Assembly (NCBI GenBank): GCA_003344405.1
Contig: NOWV01000059.1
Coordinates: forward strand, 345,801 to 409,800
Reading direction: 5' to 3'
Length of the DNA stretch: 64,000 nt
From: Trichoplax sp. H2
Taxonomy: Eukaryota > Placozoa > Uniplacotomia > Trichoplacea
The notes beneath the pieces are model-generated. The model did not search any database. It was not told where the DNA came from and was given only the letters and a program-made list of their open reading frames with translations. Of the stretch, positions 28,101 through 42,300 are shown piece by piece. The translations under genes were made by a program, and so were the position numbers. Positions within the stretch are counted from its first letter, which is position 1; each line of letters starts with the position of its first letter.

Positions 28101-31100
28101 CATCTATGGAGGTGCAAAAAAGGAAAGGCGTGTTTATTCTCCTAAATTACCAATAAATACCTCTAGATTTAAGCTCTTAAAACAGTATAGACTAAGTAAT
28201 ATCAAACTACTTCGATCTAAGAAGCTTCTTTATACTATACTAGCCAGTCTTAACCCGGCGTAGTCGGTTTTTTGCACAAACCCGTATATCACTAACTGAA
28301 TATAGAAATTTCTATATGCAGACCATATACTAAATTGTACCAAATTTAAGCAATGTCAAGCAAAACACTGCTGAGCATGCACAAACAATATGGTAGTGAT
28401 AGGAGACAGTGCTTCGCTATAGATTTTAGTAGTTTAGAGATTAAGATTATTTATATTTAAGTTCTTTCGCAGTTTTAAAGTTGCTAAGGACCATCTACAC
28501 TGTATGCCGATTCCGGAGTTATGCATAATTCCCTCTCCCACTCTCCGTTTAGCAATGAAAGTGTAGCAAGGTTTATTGAAATAGATTTACTAACCTGGCA
28601 TATTTTCCACATTTTTGTTTCATCACCGCGTGCTTTTCTACCTCTGCCCTATAACTTAGTATTTTATATGCTACCAAGCCTGCTATAATAGGATGAGCTA
28701 GCTGTTTCCAAAAATGGTAACTTAATTCCAGATGAGATATCCATAATGACCACAGAAATAGCTCACGGATGGCAAAAATCGATTGACTAGTCCAATTTTC
28801 ATCTTCGTTAGAGTTTCTACTAGCGAATTTACGACAGNNNNNNNNNNNNNNNNNNNNAAGGCGTGTTTATTCTCCTAAATTACCAATAAATGCCTCTAGA
28901 TTTAAGCTCTTAAAACAGTATAGACTAAGTAATATCAAACTACTTCGATCTAAGAAGCTTCTTTATACTATACTAGCCAGTCTTAACCCGGCGTAGTCGG
29001 TTTTTTTGCACAAACCCGCATATCACTAACCGAATATAGAAATTTCTATATGTAGACCATATACTAAATTGTACCAAATTTAAGTAATGTCAAGTAAAAC
29101 ACAGCTGAGCATGCACAAACAATATGGCAGCGATAGGAGACAGTGCTTCGCTATAGATTTTAGTAGTTTAGAGATTAAGATTATTTATATTTAAGTTCTT
29201 TCGCAGTTTTAAAGTTGCTAAGGACCATCTACACTGTATGCCGATTCCGGAGTTATGCATAATTCCTTCTCCCACTCTCCGTTTGGCCGTGATATTATTA
29301 CAAAATAATCGCTTTTACCATATGTATATATATAGATTATATGCATATGAGCGCTAGTGAATGTTGAAAAAAATTTACCAGCAATGAAAGTGTAGCAAGG
29401 TTTATTGAAATAGATTTACTAACCTGGCATATTTTCCACATTTTTGTTTCATCACCGCGTGCTTTTCTACCTCTACCCTATAACTTAGTATTTTATATGC
29501 TACCAAGCCTGCTATAATAGGATGAGCTAGCTGTTTCCAAAAATGGTAACTTAATTCCAGATGAGATGTCCATAATGACCACAGAAATAGCTCACGGATA
29601 GCAAAAATCGATTGACTAGTCCAATTTTCATATTCGTTAGAGTTTCTACTAGCGAATTTACGACAGCAACATGAACTTTTTTGCTTCCTTGTCTCCTCAG
29701 TTTCATCAAGATGATACGGATTTATATAGCCAAAGCCCATAATTGTTGAGATTTTCTGCCCAATATCCGATAAATGAATTTCCTGATTGTTTGCATTATA
29801 ATAGGTATAAAAAAAATGGAAGGTATGCATCATTTTCTTAAAACGAAATGGTATGTACTGATGTTTTTTTACCTTTATCCCAATTATTTCAATAATATTC
29901 GTATGATTCTAATTTTTCATATTGATTGAATGGATAGAGATCGCCGAGAAATATACGCGCAAGAAAATAATTGCATAGATTGATTACGTCTTGGATAAAT
30001 GCAGCCCTTATTTTCTGATACTGGTTAAAATGTAATTTTGACGTCATATATAGTCTATGGTAGATCAAACTCTGTACCATAGCACCTTATGAACTTGATT
30101 CATAAGTATGAAATATTACAAAATAGTTTCTAACCCATTTCAGGTTCTTTCAGCATTAGAATCAAGTATGAATTTTTAACCAGTCACGAAGAATAGCTTA
30201 CCCAATAGAGATCCTTTAGTTTGTTGACAGTTACAAAATGATAAATTTTGAAAGTACCCTTCTCCAATAAGAAATCAATAACTTGTAGCGTCTGCTTTGC
30301 ACCATCAAATAAAACGGACAATATTGCTCCTTCTAATGCATCACGGTAAGATAGTTTTCCAGTGCGGACGAGGGCATAAATTACTGTTGTTAGGCCTTTC
30401 ATGTAAGCACATCGAATCAAATAGTGGATTGAGAATTTTGGTAAGTCGGTATTACTAACCTTTAAAACAAATTAGTTACTGATCAGTTACTGATCTAATA
30501 TACTAGATTATTTTATATATGTAATATAACTTCTAAATTTATTAAATAAAGTCATATATGAATAAAATACCATATTGCAAATGTCCAAGCTCAATGTTAC
30601 TTCATCAATTTTGCCCCACAGGAATTGCATTTTATATCTTTGTGTTTGAGTTTTATAATCTTATAATGTAAATTCAATATCGCTGTTAAAATAAGGCGTC
30701 ATTATAACTAATATGGTAGTCATCCCTAAAAGCATGTATTTCTACATTCATTCTTTAGCACTACCGGATTGGCGTTCCGTTTAAATTTATAAGTAAATAA
30801 CTATATAGGTCTCATATTTGATATACCATGAGAGTTATGAATCGTTATTTAATGGCAACTAAAAATTCTGGAGATTAGTATAAATTATAGAATCATATCG
30901 GCAATAACTTACTACAAAGCAATACTTGGTATATATCGTCTGAAAAATCTCGAATTTTAGTTGTGCGAATAACCTGAATCTGATTTATATCGGAAAAGAA
31001 TTTGTAGATTGTTATATGAGTTAGTTGAAGATATAAAACCGAATGTAGCAGTATGAAACAAATACTTACCAAATCCTTACGATCAATAGCATCAATTAAA

Positions 31101-32825
31101 TATGTCTGATAAGCAGTTATATGATCCATATCGGATTGAACAGTGAACGAAAAGTAGCGGAGTACTGCATTTTCTATGTTTTCCCTAGTACTAGATACGA
31201 TGAATAAAATTTAATTATGCTCTAGATTCTTCGCTGCAATCGCTTGTCATCTATCCAATATTTATCTTGCATTGACACATATATATAATACATAAGTATC
31301 TCAAGATTAATTCTACAGCGACTTACAGGGCTTCTTTAAAGCTCACGAGTTCGTAAAGTAAGTCAGCCGCTCCACCACTCCCACAAACAATAAATAAGAA
31401 ATCTTCACGAAGTATTGTATCTAGGGATAATTTCAGATCCAGCATATTACCTCCAATCAGTAAGCTAACCACTGAAATTGTGTCTAAATGCGAAATGCAT
31501 ATTGCATTAATTGAAGTGAAATAGAAAAACTAGATGTGTTTAATACCATTAATTAACTTTAAATATAGAATGAAAAATACAGAAAGCATTGAATGCTGAA
31601 GTGGAAATTAAGATAAGAAAGTTCTAACTAACCATGGCATTGGATCTTCTGAGATTTTAAAGGAGTGCTTGATACTGGTATATGATGGAAAGAGTTTTGC
31701 AGAGCTTGTTGTAACTGGATTCTTAGTTGCAGAACATCCCCGTCTTCAAATAGGATGAAGCAATCATGGCAGGGATCAAGGTAATGATTTCCAAGGATGT
31801 CGTCATGGATATGATATTCTGAATATACTTGATCTGAGCACTGCTGTTGGCGATAATTATAGCAAAGAATTCAATTTTTTGTCGCATCTTAATTTGCTAG
31901 ACAGAAATAAAGCCATTATCTAGATCGTATGAATACATATTCGGCAAAATTATGCTAGCAGAGGATAAATTTTTCATCATGATTGTAGTTGATAATATGT
32001 AAAGAGTATAAGTGTATTTAATCTAAACGTGGAGTAAAATGTAGCTGTTATCACTAGAGAAGAATGGGCATAATAATTTATATCTGAAGAACGCGAAATC
32101 TAAGCCTAATAATAAATAAAATGTTAATGATGCTACAAACAATTGCATGGACCTCATTGTATTATTATAGTATTAGAAAATAAAATTTGGCTAATTAGAA
32201 ATTTTAAATATTAATCATTACCTTATTGTAAGCTAACTCATCGCTAGATTCTATAGCTTGCAAGGAATTGATACCAATTAAAGTAACATTATTTTGATTT
32301 GGTTCTGCAGTTGAAAATCCTTCAGCAACTGAACGAGTAAGGCCACTATGATAGCCATTTGTAATTATTAATAAGCGTAATTTGCTATTAATTGCTTTGA
32401 TAGTTTTGCAAATTGATTCATGTTGGATTAGTGTTTCCTGATTATTATTGCCACCAATAATAGATATAATCATTTGTGGGTGATAAGACAAGAGTAAAGT
32501 ATCCAATAAGGACTGAACTAAATTGGACATATCAATATCCCCAGTTACAATGCAGTACTAAAAAGCAAAAATTTCAGATAATTACTTTGATGACTGATCA
32601 GATTTATTCAACCTCAAAGTACCTGAATTAATTTTATAAATACTGGTAGCTGAGCATTCATACAAGTCGTAACTAATTTTTTACCACAAATTTTACCTCG
32701 GCATACATTTCCATGCATTGCTGATGGGTAAGAAATTGAATTGTTCGAAATGGAATGCTCCTAGTATTAGTCAAATTCTGGGGATCAAAGTTGATTAAAT
32801 GGACCTCATTACTTGTTCCTGCCAT
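25153..32825 (-). CDS. TRPM-A: TRPM-family cation channel
   Basis: Eighteen exons on the minus strand, from 5': 32825-32697, 32557-32222, 31843-31633, 31471-31327, 31184-31070, 30979-30913, 30659-30571, 30459-30202, 29782-29424, 28103-27875, 27429-27151, 27067-26939, 26663-26479, 26348-26285, 26171-26000, 25804-25633, 25537-25329 and 25244-25153. Total 3240 nt (1079 residues), phases consistent. Domains: SLOG-like N terminus (PQMIISIIGG, DCFILFEDG); TRPM homology region (FLWSLWTSHLELSYHFWK); S1-S2 ending EEIIQ; S3 with FWNIMN; S4 ending NHGPKLIMIRKL; pore VVPYLRVFGETLVDES; S6 LLIAVVLLFNLLIAILK; post-S6 helix with IWAKQF and a basic/proline FRSALAPP. No C-terminal enzyme domain is visible. The last exon stops at GTG-TAA; since GTGTAA could be a donor, a further C-terminal exon is possible. 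Exon 9 has a false partial copy at 28600-28838 caused by a gap. Likely a plasma-membrane cation channel. Confidence 0.88.
27503..27523. repeat. (TA)n microsatellite
   Basis: About ten TA units in a TRPM-A intron. Confidence 0.9.
28125..28838. repeat. Left copy of third gap-flanking duplication
   Basis: Near-identical to 28858-29666 except for a 95-bp block (29285-29379) missing here: 714 + 95 = 809 exactly. It contains a truncated duplicate of TRPM-A exon 9 that runs into the gap, so it is not an extra exon. Confidence 0.9.
28839..28857. other. Assembly gap (19 N) with duplicated flanks
   Basis: N run inside TRPM-A between exons 10 and 9. Its flanks overlap by more than 700 bp, so the real gap size is negative. 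Confidence 0.95.
28858..29666. repeat. Right copy of third gap-flanking duplication
   Basis: Holds the complete version continuing into TRPM-A exon 9. Carries the extra 95-bp block 29285-29379, which begins GGCCGTGATATT and includes an AT-rich TATATATA stretch. Confidence 0.9.
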
Positions 32826-33165
32826 TACTTTGTGATTAGTAAGTCGTAATACTCAACAAAATTAGATATGAAAATGGAGACAATACTGCAAGTTCTTCAA
32901 TTTTAAGGTATCGGTTGAAGCAAAGGTCCTTCGGGCTGGTACATTAGCCAATTTTATTCTATCCAAACATAAATTGTACATTATAGAAATAAATAATACA
33001 GTAAGCCATCTGTGTACTGCAACATCAAATCCTGCGGTGCTAAAAATAGGTACATGCAAACATTAGAGACCTCAGCAGATATGAATTTAGCAGTAGCTTA
33101 GTTCCTAATAGTTTATTAGTTCCATTAGCAGATGTTCTAGATAACTTTGCTGTGACTGCGGTACA

Positions 33166-33320
33166 GGTTAACTAGCATATATTTATAAGACATCGCAAGC
33201 AATCAAGGTGCTATTACTGGAATAAATTAAAAATTACTAATGATATCTTATGTTAACCCAGGTTATATTTGTAAAATATCGCAAACATTTAAGATACAAT
33301 TACTGGACGCCATTAAGAAT
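33166..33320. repeat. Two diverged tandem units, about 93-bp period
   Basis: AGGTTA..ATATTT.TAA.A.ATCGCAA followed by ATTACTGGA occurs twice, beginning near 33166 and 33259. Upstream of TRPM-A. Confidence 0.55.
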
Positions 33321-35568
33321 TTGGTATCTAAGATAACCTATACCCATTTAGCTCAAAATTGTTATTTGCAAATTTTAATAGTAGAAATCCTCATGGTGCA
33401 GCATATCATGACATGAAAACATTTGGATTATTTTACTCTAATATAAAATTAATTGCTCACCTGCTGATATCTTTTGCAAGGTAGCTTTTATCTAAGACTT
33501 AATTTTATTGTAAATGCACAAGTCATCCGCCGCTTCCAGTAACCTGCATCTCCCAATGTAACAAATTTAAGATTTTAATGTGGAAAACTTGAAAAATGTA
33601 TTGAAGAAACGTAAGTGACGGAAAATCTTTACTTTACTAGATTGATCTAATTATTTGGTTTAGAAGCAACTTTCAACTAATTAGACTACATCACTCTAGA
33701 AAGGCTAAATATTTATCACTATATTCTTTGTTTCGAACCTTTAAATTAATTAAGACTTGATTGATTACCTTACCAGACGTGTGTAATTGACAAAATATAT
33801 CAAACTAACAGATATCGGTAGTATTATTTATTGTCACTAAATATTGCAGCTCGATCTTTTACTAATTACAAATATTACAGCATTCGCTACAAGAATATTA
33901 TTAATCAGGACAGATTACATAATAAATAGGTATAATGGAAACATCATTTTTTCTTCAATTAGATACTTTTCGGGGCATTGGTATTACCATAGTTTCAATT
34001 GTTGTTTGGTGTTTATAAGTGAAAAAGATTTCCATTGCACCATAGATCCGTTCATAGTTAACAATAAAAATAGGCTTACCAAATCATGTAGTCAATTTAT
34101 TTCATAAGCTTAAACCATGGACTAGAACTGGGATCTAGTAAATTTCTAGATTTTAGTAGTTTATGGCCTTAATTTTAGCTTTACCAAGTTGCTTAGAAAC
34201 GCCTGACAATATATTTACACTTGATATTTTATAGAGAGATACACAAGGCTAGTAAAATTTGCAATATCTATCCTGAGTCTGGTAATTTACAGAAATTTGA
34301 GTTTCTATCGCATACCTTTGGCGAAAATCGCCTGGAAATGCATTCAGGTTAAAAACTTTTGTTAATCCAAAATAAAGTTGAAAAGTTTAAAGAAGGAAAA
34401 TGTGCATCTTGCTTGGCACTGCTTCTCATCATATGCTCCATTTGAAAGTGTTCTAATACTTTGTTAGAATCAAATTGCTGTCTGTTGCAATGTTAGGCTG
34501 ATTCTGTGGATATCATTAACTATAAATAACTTAACCTCTTTACATAAATTTTGATCGCTGGCCATTGCTTTCTATTTTATGAATGATTCCTGCAGTATAT
34601 AACCGGTTAACTAATAATTATGAAGCTATTATAATCTTACTGGGTATGATAACTTGTACTGAATTGATTATTTGCCTTGTAACATATTCAACATTTCGTA
34701 TGGACTACTTGCAATCATACACTGTATGTATAAATATATTGACACCATAAATATAGGTGAAACATAAGTTTGTTAGCAATTTATTATTAACTTTAACTCT
34801 AGAAACTTGGCAAATCCTGAAATAGAAGAAAGATTAATATCATCACCACTATTGAAAAAATATAATAATTGATAAGTAATTGTATTTGCTTACGAGATAA
34901 ATCACACAACGCGTGATGTACAGCGTCGTTTATAGGAAAGATATTAGCCCAAAAGTTTTCAGGCTGCTATAAATGTAGTAAGATAATTAGGAGGATGAAG
35001 TCATTAAAATGCTACATTACGGGCGTGGATTCAAGTTTAATCATACTATCTACGTGTTACTCAACTAAACTTGCCTAATCTGAACTAATTTAGATTACCC
35101 TAGATAAGTAACAATGACTGAAAAATGCACTTTCAGAATCTTCTAACTATATCTTTATTCTCTAAAATGCAAGTCTAATTTAATATTCCAAATCAATCAT
35201 TTAAATAGCTATTCTAGCCATAAAACCGGTTTACGATGTGTGATATATTTGGACCAATAAGACTTCGAGAATACATTAAATTATTCCTAGTCTAGTCAAG
35301 TGAATTTGTAATATTACTATAGATTAGCTTCATGTTTGCCCTAGCTTATAATTAACAGGATTTATATTGAATTTGCCGTTGACAACTCATATACCATATT
35401 TAGTATAATTTAACCTGCATTAGGAACAGATTTGTATCGGCTATATTAAGTCATCAAATAATTCATGCACATATCCAAATTAATAACTATCTTAACGTGA
35501 TACGTATACATGTCTAAATTAAGTAAGTTATCATTCATCGCGGTAGATTCACTACCGTGACACTAAGT

Positions 35569-35983
35569 TTATAATACAGTTATTTGTAAATTATGAGCTT
35601 AATGATTACAATGATTAACCATGGATTAACTACTTCGCTATGCTAATAAAATTTGTAATGGATGTTGCTTAGCAAGTAAATTTGCAGTATTTATAATTCA
35701 GATAATCTATTAGATGTAAATTTTGGATTTAATTCCATGAATAAATGTTGAAATAATTATTTCGCCATAAAAGATGTTATAATTCAGTTATAGCGTATAA
35801 TATATATATACGAGTAGGTCATAGATTTAGTTTCTCAAATAAATGTTAGTTAAAATAAATTATTTCGCTATCAGCAATATGATAATTCAGTTACACCATA
35901 TAAAGTAAATGTACGAGTAAATCATGAATTCAATTTCATAAATAAATATCAGTTATAATAAAATATTTCGTCATCAGAGACAT
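35569..35983. repeat. Minisatellite, about 103-bp period, four diverged units
   Basis: Units near 35569, 35689, 35778 and 35881 share ATAATTCAGTTA, then a GAGTA..TCAT.AATT stretch, AATAAAT.TTAGTT and ATTATTTCGCTAT. The last two are most alike, both about 103 bp. Lies just downstream of TRPM-B's 3' end. Confidence 0.7.
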
Positions 35984-36364
35984 TATATCTAACATCCTAC
36001 CTAACCATACGATTAGATTATCATCTTCGTATTGTTGCTAATAATTAGTGAATAACAGTCAGAATGCGATATGGTTAATTATATGTTAAAATAACTACTG
36101 TTTACCCTACATTATTATAATTAAAATTTTGATACTAGAAAGACTTAGATAAACAGTCATAAATTAAAATTTGTTCTATAAATCGCTCATATAATAAAGT
36201 TATACCTAAGGACATTCTATATTTACTGTTAGAAATTAGTACGTACGCCATATGATGTACAACAGACAATAATCTATACAATACACATACGAATATAGTA
36301 AAAAAATAGTTAATGTTGCATTTATATGTGAGAGGTTAGCTAATATTTCCAGATTAAGAATGTT

Positions 36365-39300
36365 CTATTTTCTTTTATAGGTTTCGGGTCGGTAATTAAT
36401 ACGATCTTGTTCCGCCAAAGTTGATTGCCTTGGCAGTTGTGCCCGTTCAATTTTATTACATACATTATACATTAATCTTTTCACTTCTGTCATATCATTT
36501 CGTAGGTTTTTCATATCTCCTTTCAATTTTGTTACATCTTTATTCTGTTTCTCAAATCTAAGTAAATATAATTCAATTTGAAGTGAGTTTACTAAAAAAT
36601 TTAGAGCTTTATGCTTTGTATCGACTATAGCTTTAGAGCTAGATTTAGTATATAAGATTCAGAGGATTGGAATAAATCCGCTATGATTTTCTAAGACATT
36701 CATGAAAGTATATCATCCTTCAGCAATTAAATAATTGGTAATTTTGAAAATTGAACAAGCTGGCCAAAAATCTAACATATTTTCATTTACTATTATGCTA
36801 TTACAACAATTGAACGGGAAATTTATTAGTATTGACAAATATGGTTCATTCTTGATGTTTTTGCACGAAAAATTTTCATCGTTATTAGGTTCGCAATGCA
36901 GCAGATACAAATATTATAGCTCTAAATCTAATGAGATATGATATACCCTATTCTAGCCATTATATTAAAAACAAATTGCAGCGAACTTTACCTATCAGCT
37001 GCTAAGCGACTTTGCTGTTTGATTAAATAACGGCTATCGTTATTGTCTCCTTTCCAAAATCGTTGCAGCCTATAAATAAAAATGACACATATATTTTAGT
37101 ATATAAGATACACCATATATTATTTTTTATGAAAAATCGACATTTGCTTAGCGACATTCATGTTATTTTAATATTTTAGCTACTAATGCATAAGCTCTTT
37201 GGAAAGTAATCAAAAAACGTAAACAAATGTTCACGTGTCAAGCATACTAAGAATGCATACCTCTTAAGTTTATCTTTCTGCCCAAATTCAGCGTTGTTCG
37301 CAATTAATTCTTTCTTTAAATCTTCTTCAATATCCGGAAGGGCGTCGTAAGGAATGTTGATGTTGCTAATATCAGGCAATTCTATTTACAGGAAAGATTA
37401 TTATTGAAAAGATGATATAATTGAAATCAGCTGTTTTATTAGCTTGTAAAATTATATTACAGGTAACTATGTAGATTGTATAGAAAATACGTGCTTTCCT
37501 ATATAGTAGATATATCATACAAGTATCTTTCATGTATTGTAGAATATAGTAGCGACTTACTCAAAGATTTTGCAAAATCTTCATCGCTAACACTTTGAAG
37601 TAGTGATTTCAAGCGCAGACTAACGATATGAGAAATAACGGAGACCGCTGTTTGTATTAGATTGAGCGGTGGTATAAAAGGCGTTCGGAAGACGTATTCT
37701 CTAACAAGGGATGTGAATTGCTGAGCCCATAATTTCTTAGCATCGCCGTCCAGTTCGTCGTATCTTTTACTATATATCATTTATATTTCATAAATCAAAC
37801 AAATTCACCAAAGTAGGTGATGCAAGGTAATTTTTAATATTAATCAGCACTCTAGAAGTTATTTTTCAGATAAAGCCCGATATCTACTTACTTTAAGATT
37901 GCAATCAACAAATTAAGAAGGAGAATGATGGCAATCAAGAGATAAATGATTAGGAGAGCATTCACAACTATCTCTACTGCAAGGCAGTTGTAGTAAGAGT
38001 ATGTTATTCCAGCAACTGTAGCATTTGAGGTATTAGTGGTTGCGCATTTGATAATATTTTCTATAGTGATGTTATGAAGTAAAAATTTCATAATTACAAA
38101 AGACTTTATAAGCCAATTTATGATGTTAAGGTTACAATAGCTTACATCCTTTTCAGAAACATACGATTATGTCTAAGACATTCGAAATTTTATCAACATA
38201 GTAGCGCATTTACCTGTACTGTCTATATTCAAATCGCCAAAAATTCGCCAATATGGAATTAGTAAGATTGAAACAACTGCACTTTTGCCCGAAATGCGAT
38301 TAGGATAGAGTATAGCATGACTAGCGATACCAAATGCCACCAAAAAGACGAAGAGTATGACCAGAAATGAAATCAAATCTCCTAACTGATTATACAGATA
38401 TAAATAGATATTAAAACAGAAATTAAAAATTAGGATATTTTTAATAGCAGTTTACTGGCAAACATTAATTTCGTTAATTTACCAATTTACGAATCATAAT
38501 TAATTTCGGTCCATGATTTTTCGAAGGAGATATTACTTGCAGTAAACGAATGCTGAAGATGATCAGGTCAACGCAATATAGTATCCGACTAGCTTCAACT
38601 AATATCGTGAAGAAATGCATAATAAATGCTGTAGCAAATATAATGATGGCCATAAAATCCAATGCGTTCCAGACATCCATTAACCATAAGCGGATTTTAC
38701 CACAGATTGTCCAGGTGGGTTCCCACATAATCTAATGAATTAAAATATGAAAATATGAATTATTTTCATAAAGGCTACACAAAATATAGACCACATTTTG
38801 AAAGTAAAAAGTAATTTACCTGACTAATCTCCTCGACTGCTAAGGCTAAAACCCAAATGGCAGTTGCAATCTCTATCGAAGAAGTTACATTGCCGAAAAA
38901 AAGTGTAATAAAGGCGCCATACAAAGCCAGAAATATCAGATAAAATATCTGAAATGTCATGCAACAAGATTAAAGGGACAAAGGGTATTAAACATGTTAA
39001 AAAGTAAACCTAAACATAGTTTAAAATTAGGCATATTTTACGATATTAATTATGCTATAAACCTACCGAATTTAGGTAGTATTTTACTTTAGGAATGTAA
39101 TAAAATCGGCTAATTCTAACACAAGTTCCGCAAGTATTCGAACAAGAAGTAGGTTTAACTATTCCAGTTTCTAAATCATGAGGTTGTATTGCATTAGATG
39201 GCCGTAGATTTATGTCTTTCATAATGTAAAAGTTGCAGTAAACTGTTTGAAATAATTGCTGTAGGATAAGTAGAAAAGGTATAGGAAAGATCGTTGCTAG

Positions 39301-42300
39301 AATAACCTAAAATATAAGAAATGACATACATACTCTATAAGAATATAATCCAAAAATATCATTTAAGATATAGACAAAGAAATGATGGAAATATACACGT
39401 AATTCATTGAGATAACTTATGATAAATATATCAGCCATATCTAATGCACGATTTTATCATGTGAGTCTCTAGCATTAGGATGAAAATGCTCGAAATTGCG
39501 TTTGAATGGACTAGATGGGCCTCAGCTATATACATGATTACATACGAGCTATTGATAATTCTACGTTTTACTTACAAGACTGGTTGGTGTAGAACCTTGT
39601 TTCTCGGCAATTAATAAATCGCCGCTCCAAATGCATCGTAGAGATACAACGTAGGAATCATGTGAAATAAACTCATTTAAGCCCTTGGTCAACATAATTA
39701 CAGAAAAACATGATACACCACCCCAATCAGGTAATTCTCGAAGTAGCATATAAATTGTACCACCAACATCACTGTTGTAAGCCTCATTAACAATTTGGTA
39801 CGCCAGTCTTCTATATTTTCTAAAAAATTTTAATAGATATGTTATGAATTAGTATATCATTGTAACAAACTATATATTTTAGTAAATTTAATGTATGTAT
39901 TAATATTTTAATCGATATGTAATAATTCGTTTGAATTGGTTAAGTATACCGGTATTGCTATATTTCGAAATGAACAAGATTTTAACTTACTCAGCCAATT
40001 CTAGACAATGATCTGCAGGCGGGTTAGTACGTTTGTCGTCTTTACTATAATAGTGTAATACTTTATAACCAACTAATGCAGCAATTAACGGCGTTTTAAT
40101 TCTCTTCCAAAAGAGGAAAGAAAGTTCTAATTTGCCGGTTAATATAGCCCACAAGAAGAGATTGCGGAATGGGTCTAATGAGTCTTTTCCTGCATTTAAA
40201 AATTCCTCAACTGAAGTGTAAGTTGCTACTTCTTCGTATGGATTTTTATAACCGAAATCCATAATCTTTGCTAACAGGCTACCAGCCTCCGTCATTGTCA
40301 AGTCTTCCGTGTTGCTTTGATGCTATAGGAATATGATTCTTTCTTTAGTAATTAGATAATCAATCTATAGTAGTTGTTTTATCATTTTAGTATGTGACGC
40401 TCTATTTTCATCGAATATGCCATCTTAAAATACAGTATTGATAAATTTTATTTGTTTACCTTGTACATTAGTTTAATTCTATCTAGGTTGACAAAATGTT
40501 TTATTTTCGACCCAGCGTTATCCAGTAAAAAATCAACGACACCAATAGTTTCTACTGAACCTCGAGCGATTTCGTATGTGATAGCCCTATCTAATGCTTC
40601 AATATAGCTTAGAGTACCATTTCGTATTAGTGTGTAAATAACATCCTTTAGACCTTTAATGTACGCGCACTTAATCAAGTAATCAAGGGACATCCGATGA
40701 GATTTTCTTTTGCTGACCTGATCATATAGACGCAAAAAGTAGAAAGCAATTAGTATAGAATCATTATCATCGAATATACAAGTAGTTCCTTTCGTAAATT
40801 ACGAGTAAACAAATTTAAATCTATTATACATAAAATCGTAAATTAGCCATTTTATCATTAACAATAAATAGTTACGATTATCTTTAATGTTAAGGCTTAG
40901 CAATGCTTGATAGACGTATACAATCGTATCTATATCAGAATTAATTTCTTACCAAATTTATTATATCTTCACTTAGTTTTCTAGTATCTATTTTTCCCCA
41001 TAAAAATCTGAGTTTGTATTCTATATCAATTTCGGTACCATGCACTATTTCATAATAAAAGTTATGATTAATACTTCCCTTATAACTATTTCCTGTATTT
41101 ATTGACAGTATACCATGCAAATAATTAAATTTTAAGTTATTACTAATTATGAAATGTCATGTTACCTTTTAGTAGCATTTCAAAGATTTCTTCTACAAAT
41201 CCTTTAGCCGCATGGATTCCGATAATTTTAACCTAGTACAATAAATAACAGAAATTTCTTAACAATTTATATAATAAGATAAATTTTGAGGAAAGTGGAT
41301 CAGTTACTGACCTGGTCTCGTAATGCAATTGTTTTCTGTAACATATCAACGTATCTCAATACAATATTTTGATGTTTCTTTTTCTTAAAAGCGAAGATAT
41401 CCATAAATGTTGCGGCTATCTGTTCTGGTGAGCTGTCAATAGTTATAAATTTTAATATTTGAGATAAATTAACTTCAATAAAGGATTTAGCCATTCCTAA
41501 TCGAATGAACGAATGAAATATTTTCCATGATTTCCTAAAAGCGCATTTGCAAAGGTATTACCTATCCTCTTGGTTTTCTATCAGGTTGGTAAGAAGTTTC
41601 GCTGAACCACCAGTGTCCTTAATTACAAAGACAGGATATCCTTTATGAAGTGCTATAGATGCCATTTCTAAAGCTCTAAGATCACCACCAACTAACAAAT
41701 ATACAGCAGGTATAAAGTCGCCTGTAAAGTTATAAGCAAACATAAGCAGAATTAGTTACCAATGAATTGTATAATTAATTACAAGTCAGTGTTATTCTGA
41801 ATCGTTTAAATTGTTTTCTATTACGAATTTTTTATAGCATGTCTTATCATATCAACATTATTTATGTAACTTTAATATATTGATAACTAACGGTACTTTA
41901 ATCTTAGAAAGCCTTCATTATTATTTAGATTTGGCATACATAGTATAATTTTTTAATATTAGAAGTTTTAATAATCAAGTATTGTAGGTACGTATTTATG
42001 TAATTTTATATCCTTTAATTGGAATAAATATTAACCTGACATATCATCATCCTTGCTCGTTGTACTAGTACCAAGTAACAGTTTGTCTTTGCCCATATTC
42101 CTAATTTCATGCTCTAATGAACACCGTAATTGGACTTCATTATGATAATCCCCTTCATAACTATTATCCACCAATATGAAACAGTCATGAAATGCATTTA
42201 AGTCATTATGGTTGGCTTCGTCTCCAACGCTAATATCATAGATCAATGTATCTTGATCCTAGTTTGACGTACACAATTAAAAAGTGTTGAAATTTGTAAG

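Larger units (their letters stand above)
32826..36364. other. Spacer between TRPM-A (5' end) and TRPM-B (3' end)
   Basis: About 3.5 kb without recognised exons on either strand. It contains the repeats at 33166-33320 and 35569-35983. Open frames such as 33844-34107 show no domain or splice context. Confidence 0.5.

Noticed and set aside
28600-28838. Second TRPM homology-region exon in TRPM-A
   Set aside because: It is a near-identical truncated copy of exon 9 at the edge of a gap, best explained by unmerged haplotype contigs.
32862-33059. 65-codon minus-strand frame as a TRPM-A first exon
   Set aside because: A better start exists at 32825: the frame from that ATG runs without interruption into the conserved exon 1 and matches TRPM-B and TRPM-C in length.
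33844-34107. 87-codon plus-strand open frame
   Set aside because: No domain or splice context, and rich in residues encoded by AT-rich codons. Expected by chance in this composition.
36713-36941. Overlapping open frames on both strands near the TRPM-B 3' end
   Set aside because: They fall inside the intron between the last two TRPM-B exons (36558-36991), and the exons on either side join in phase without them.
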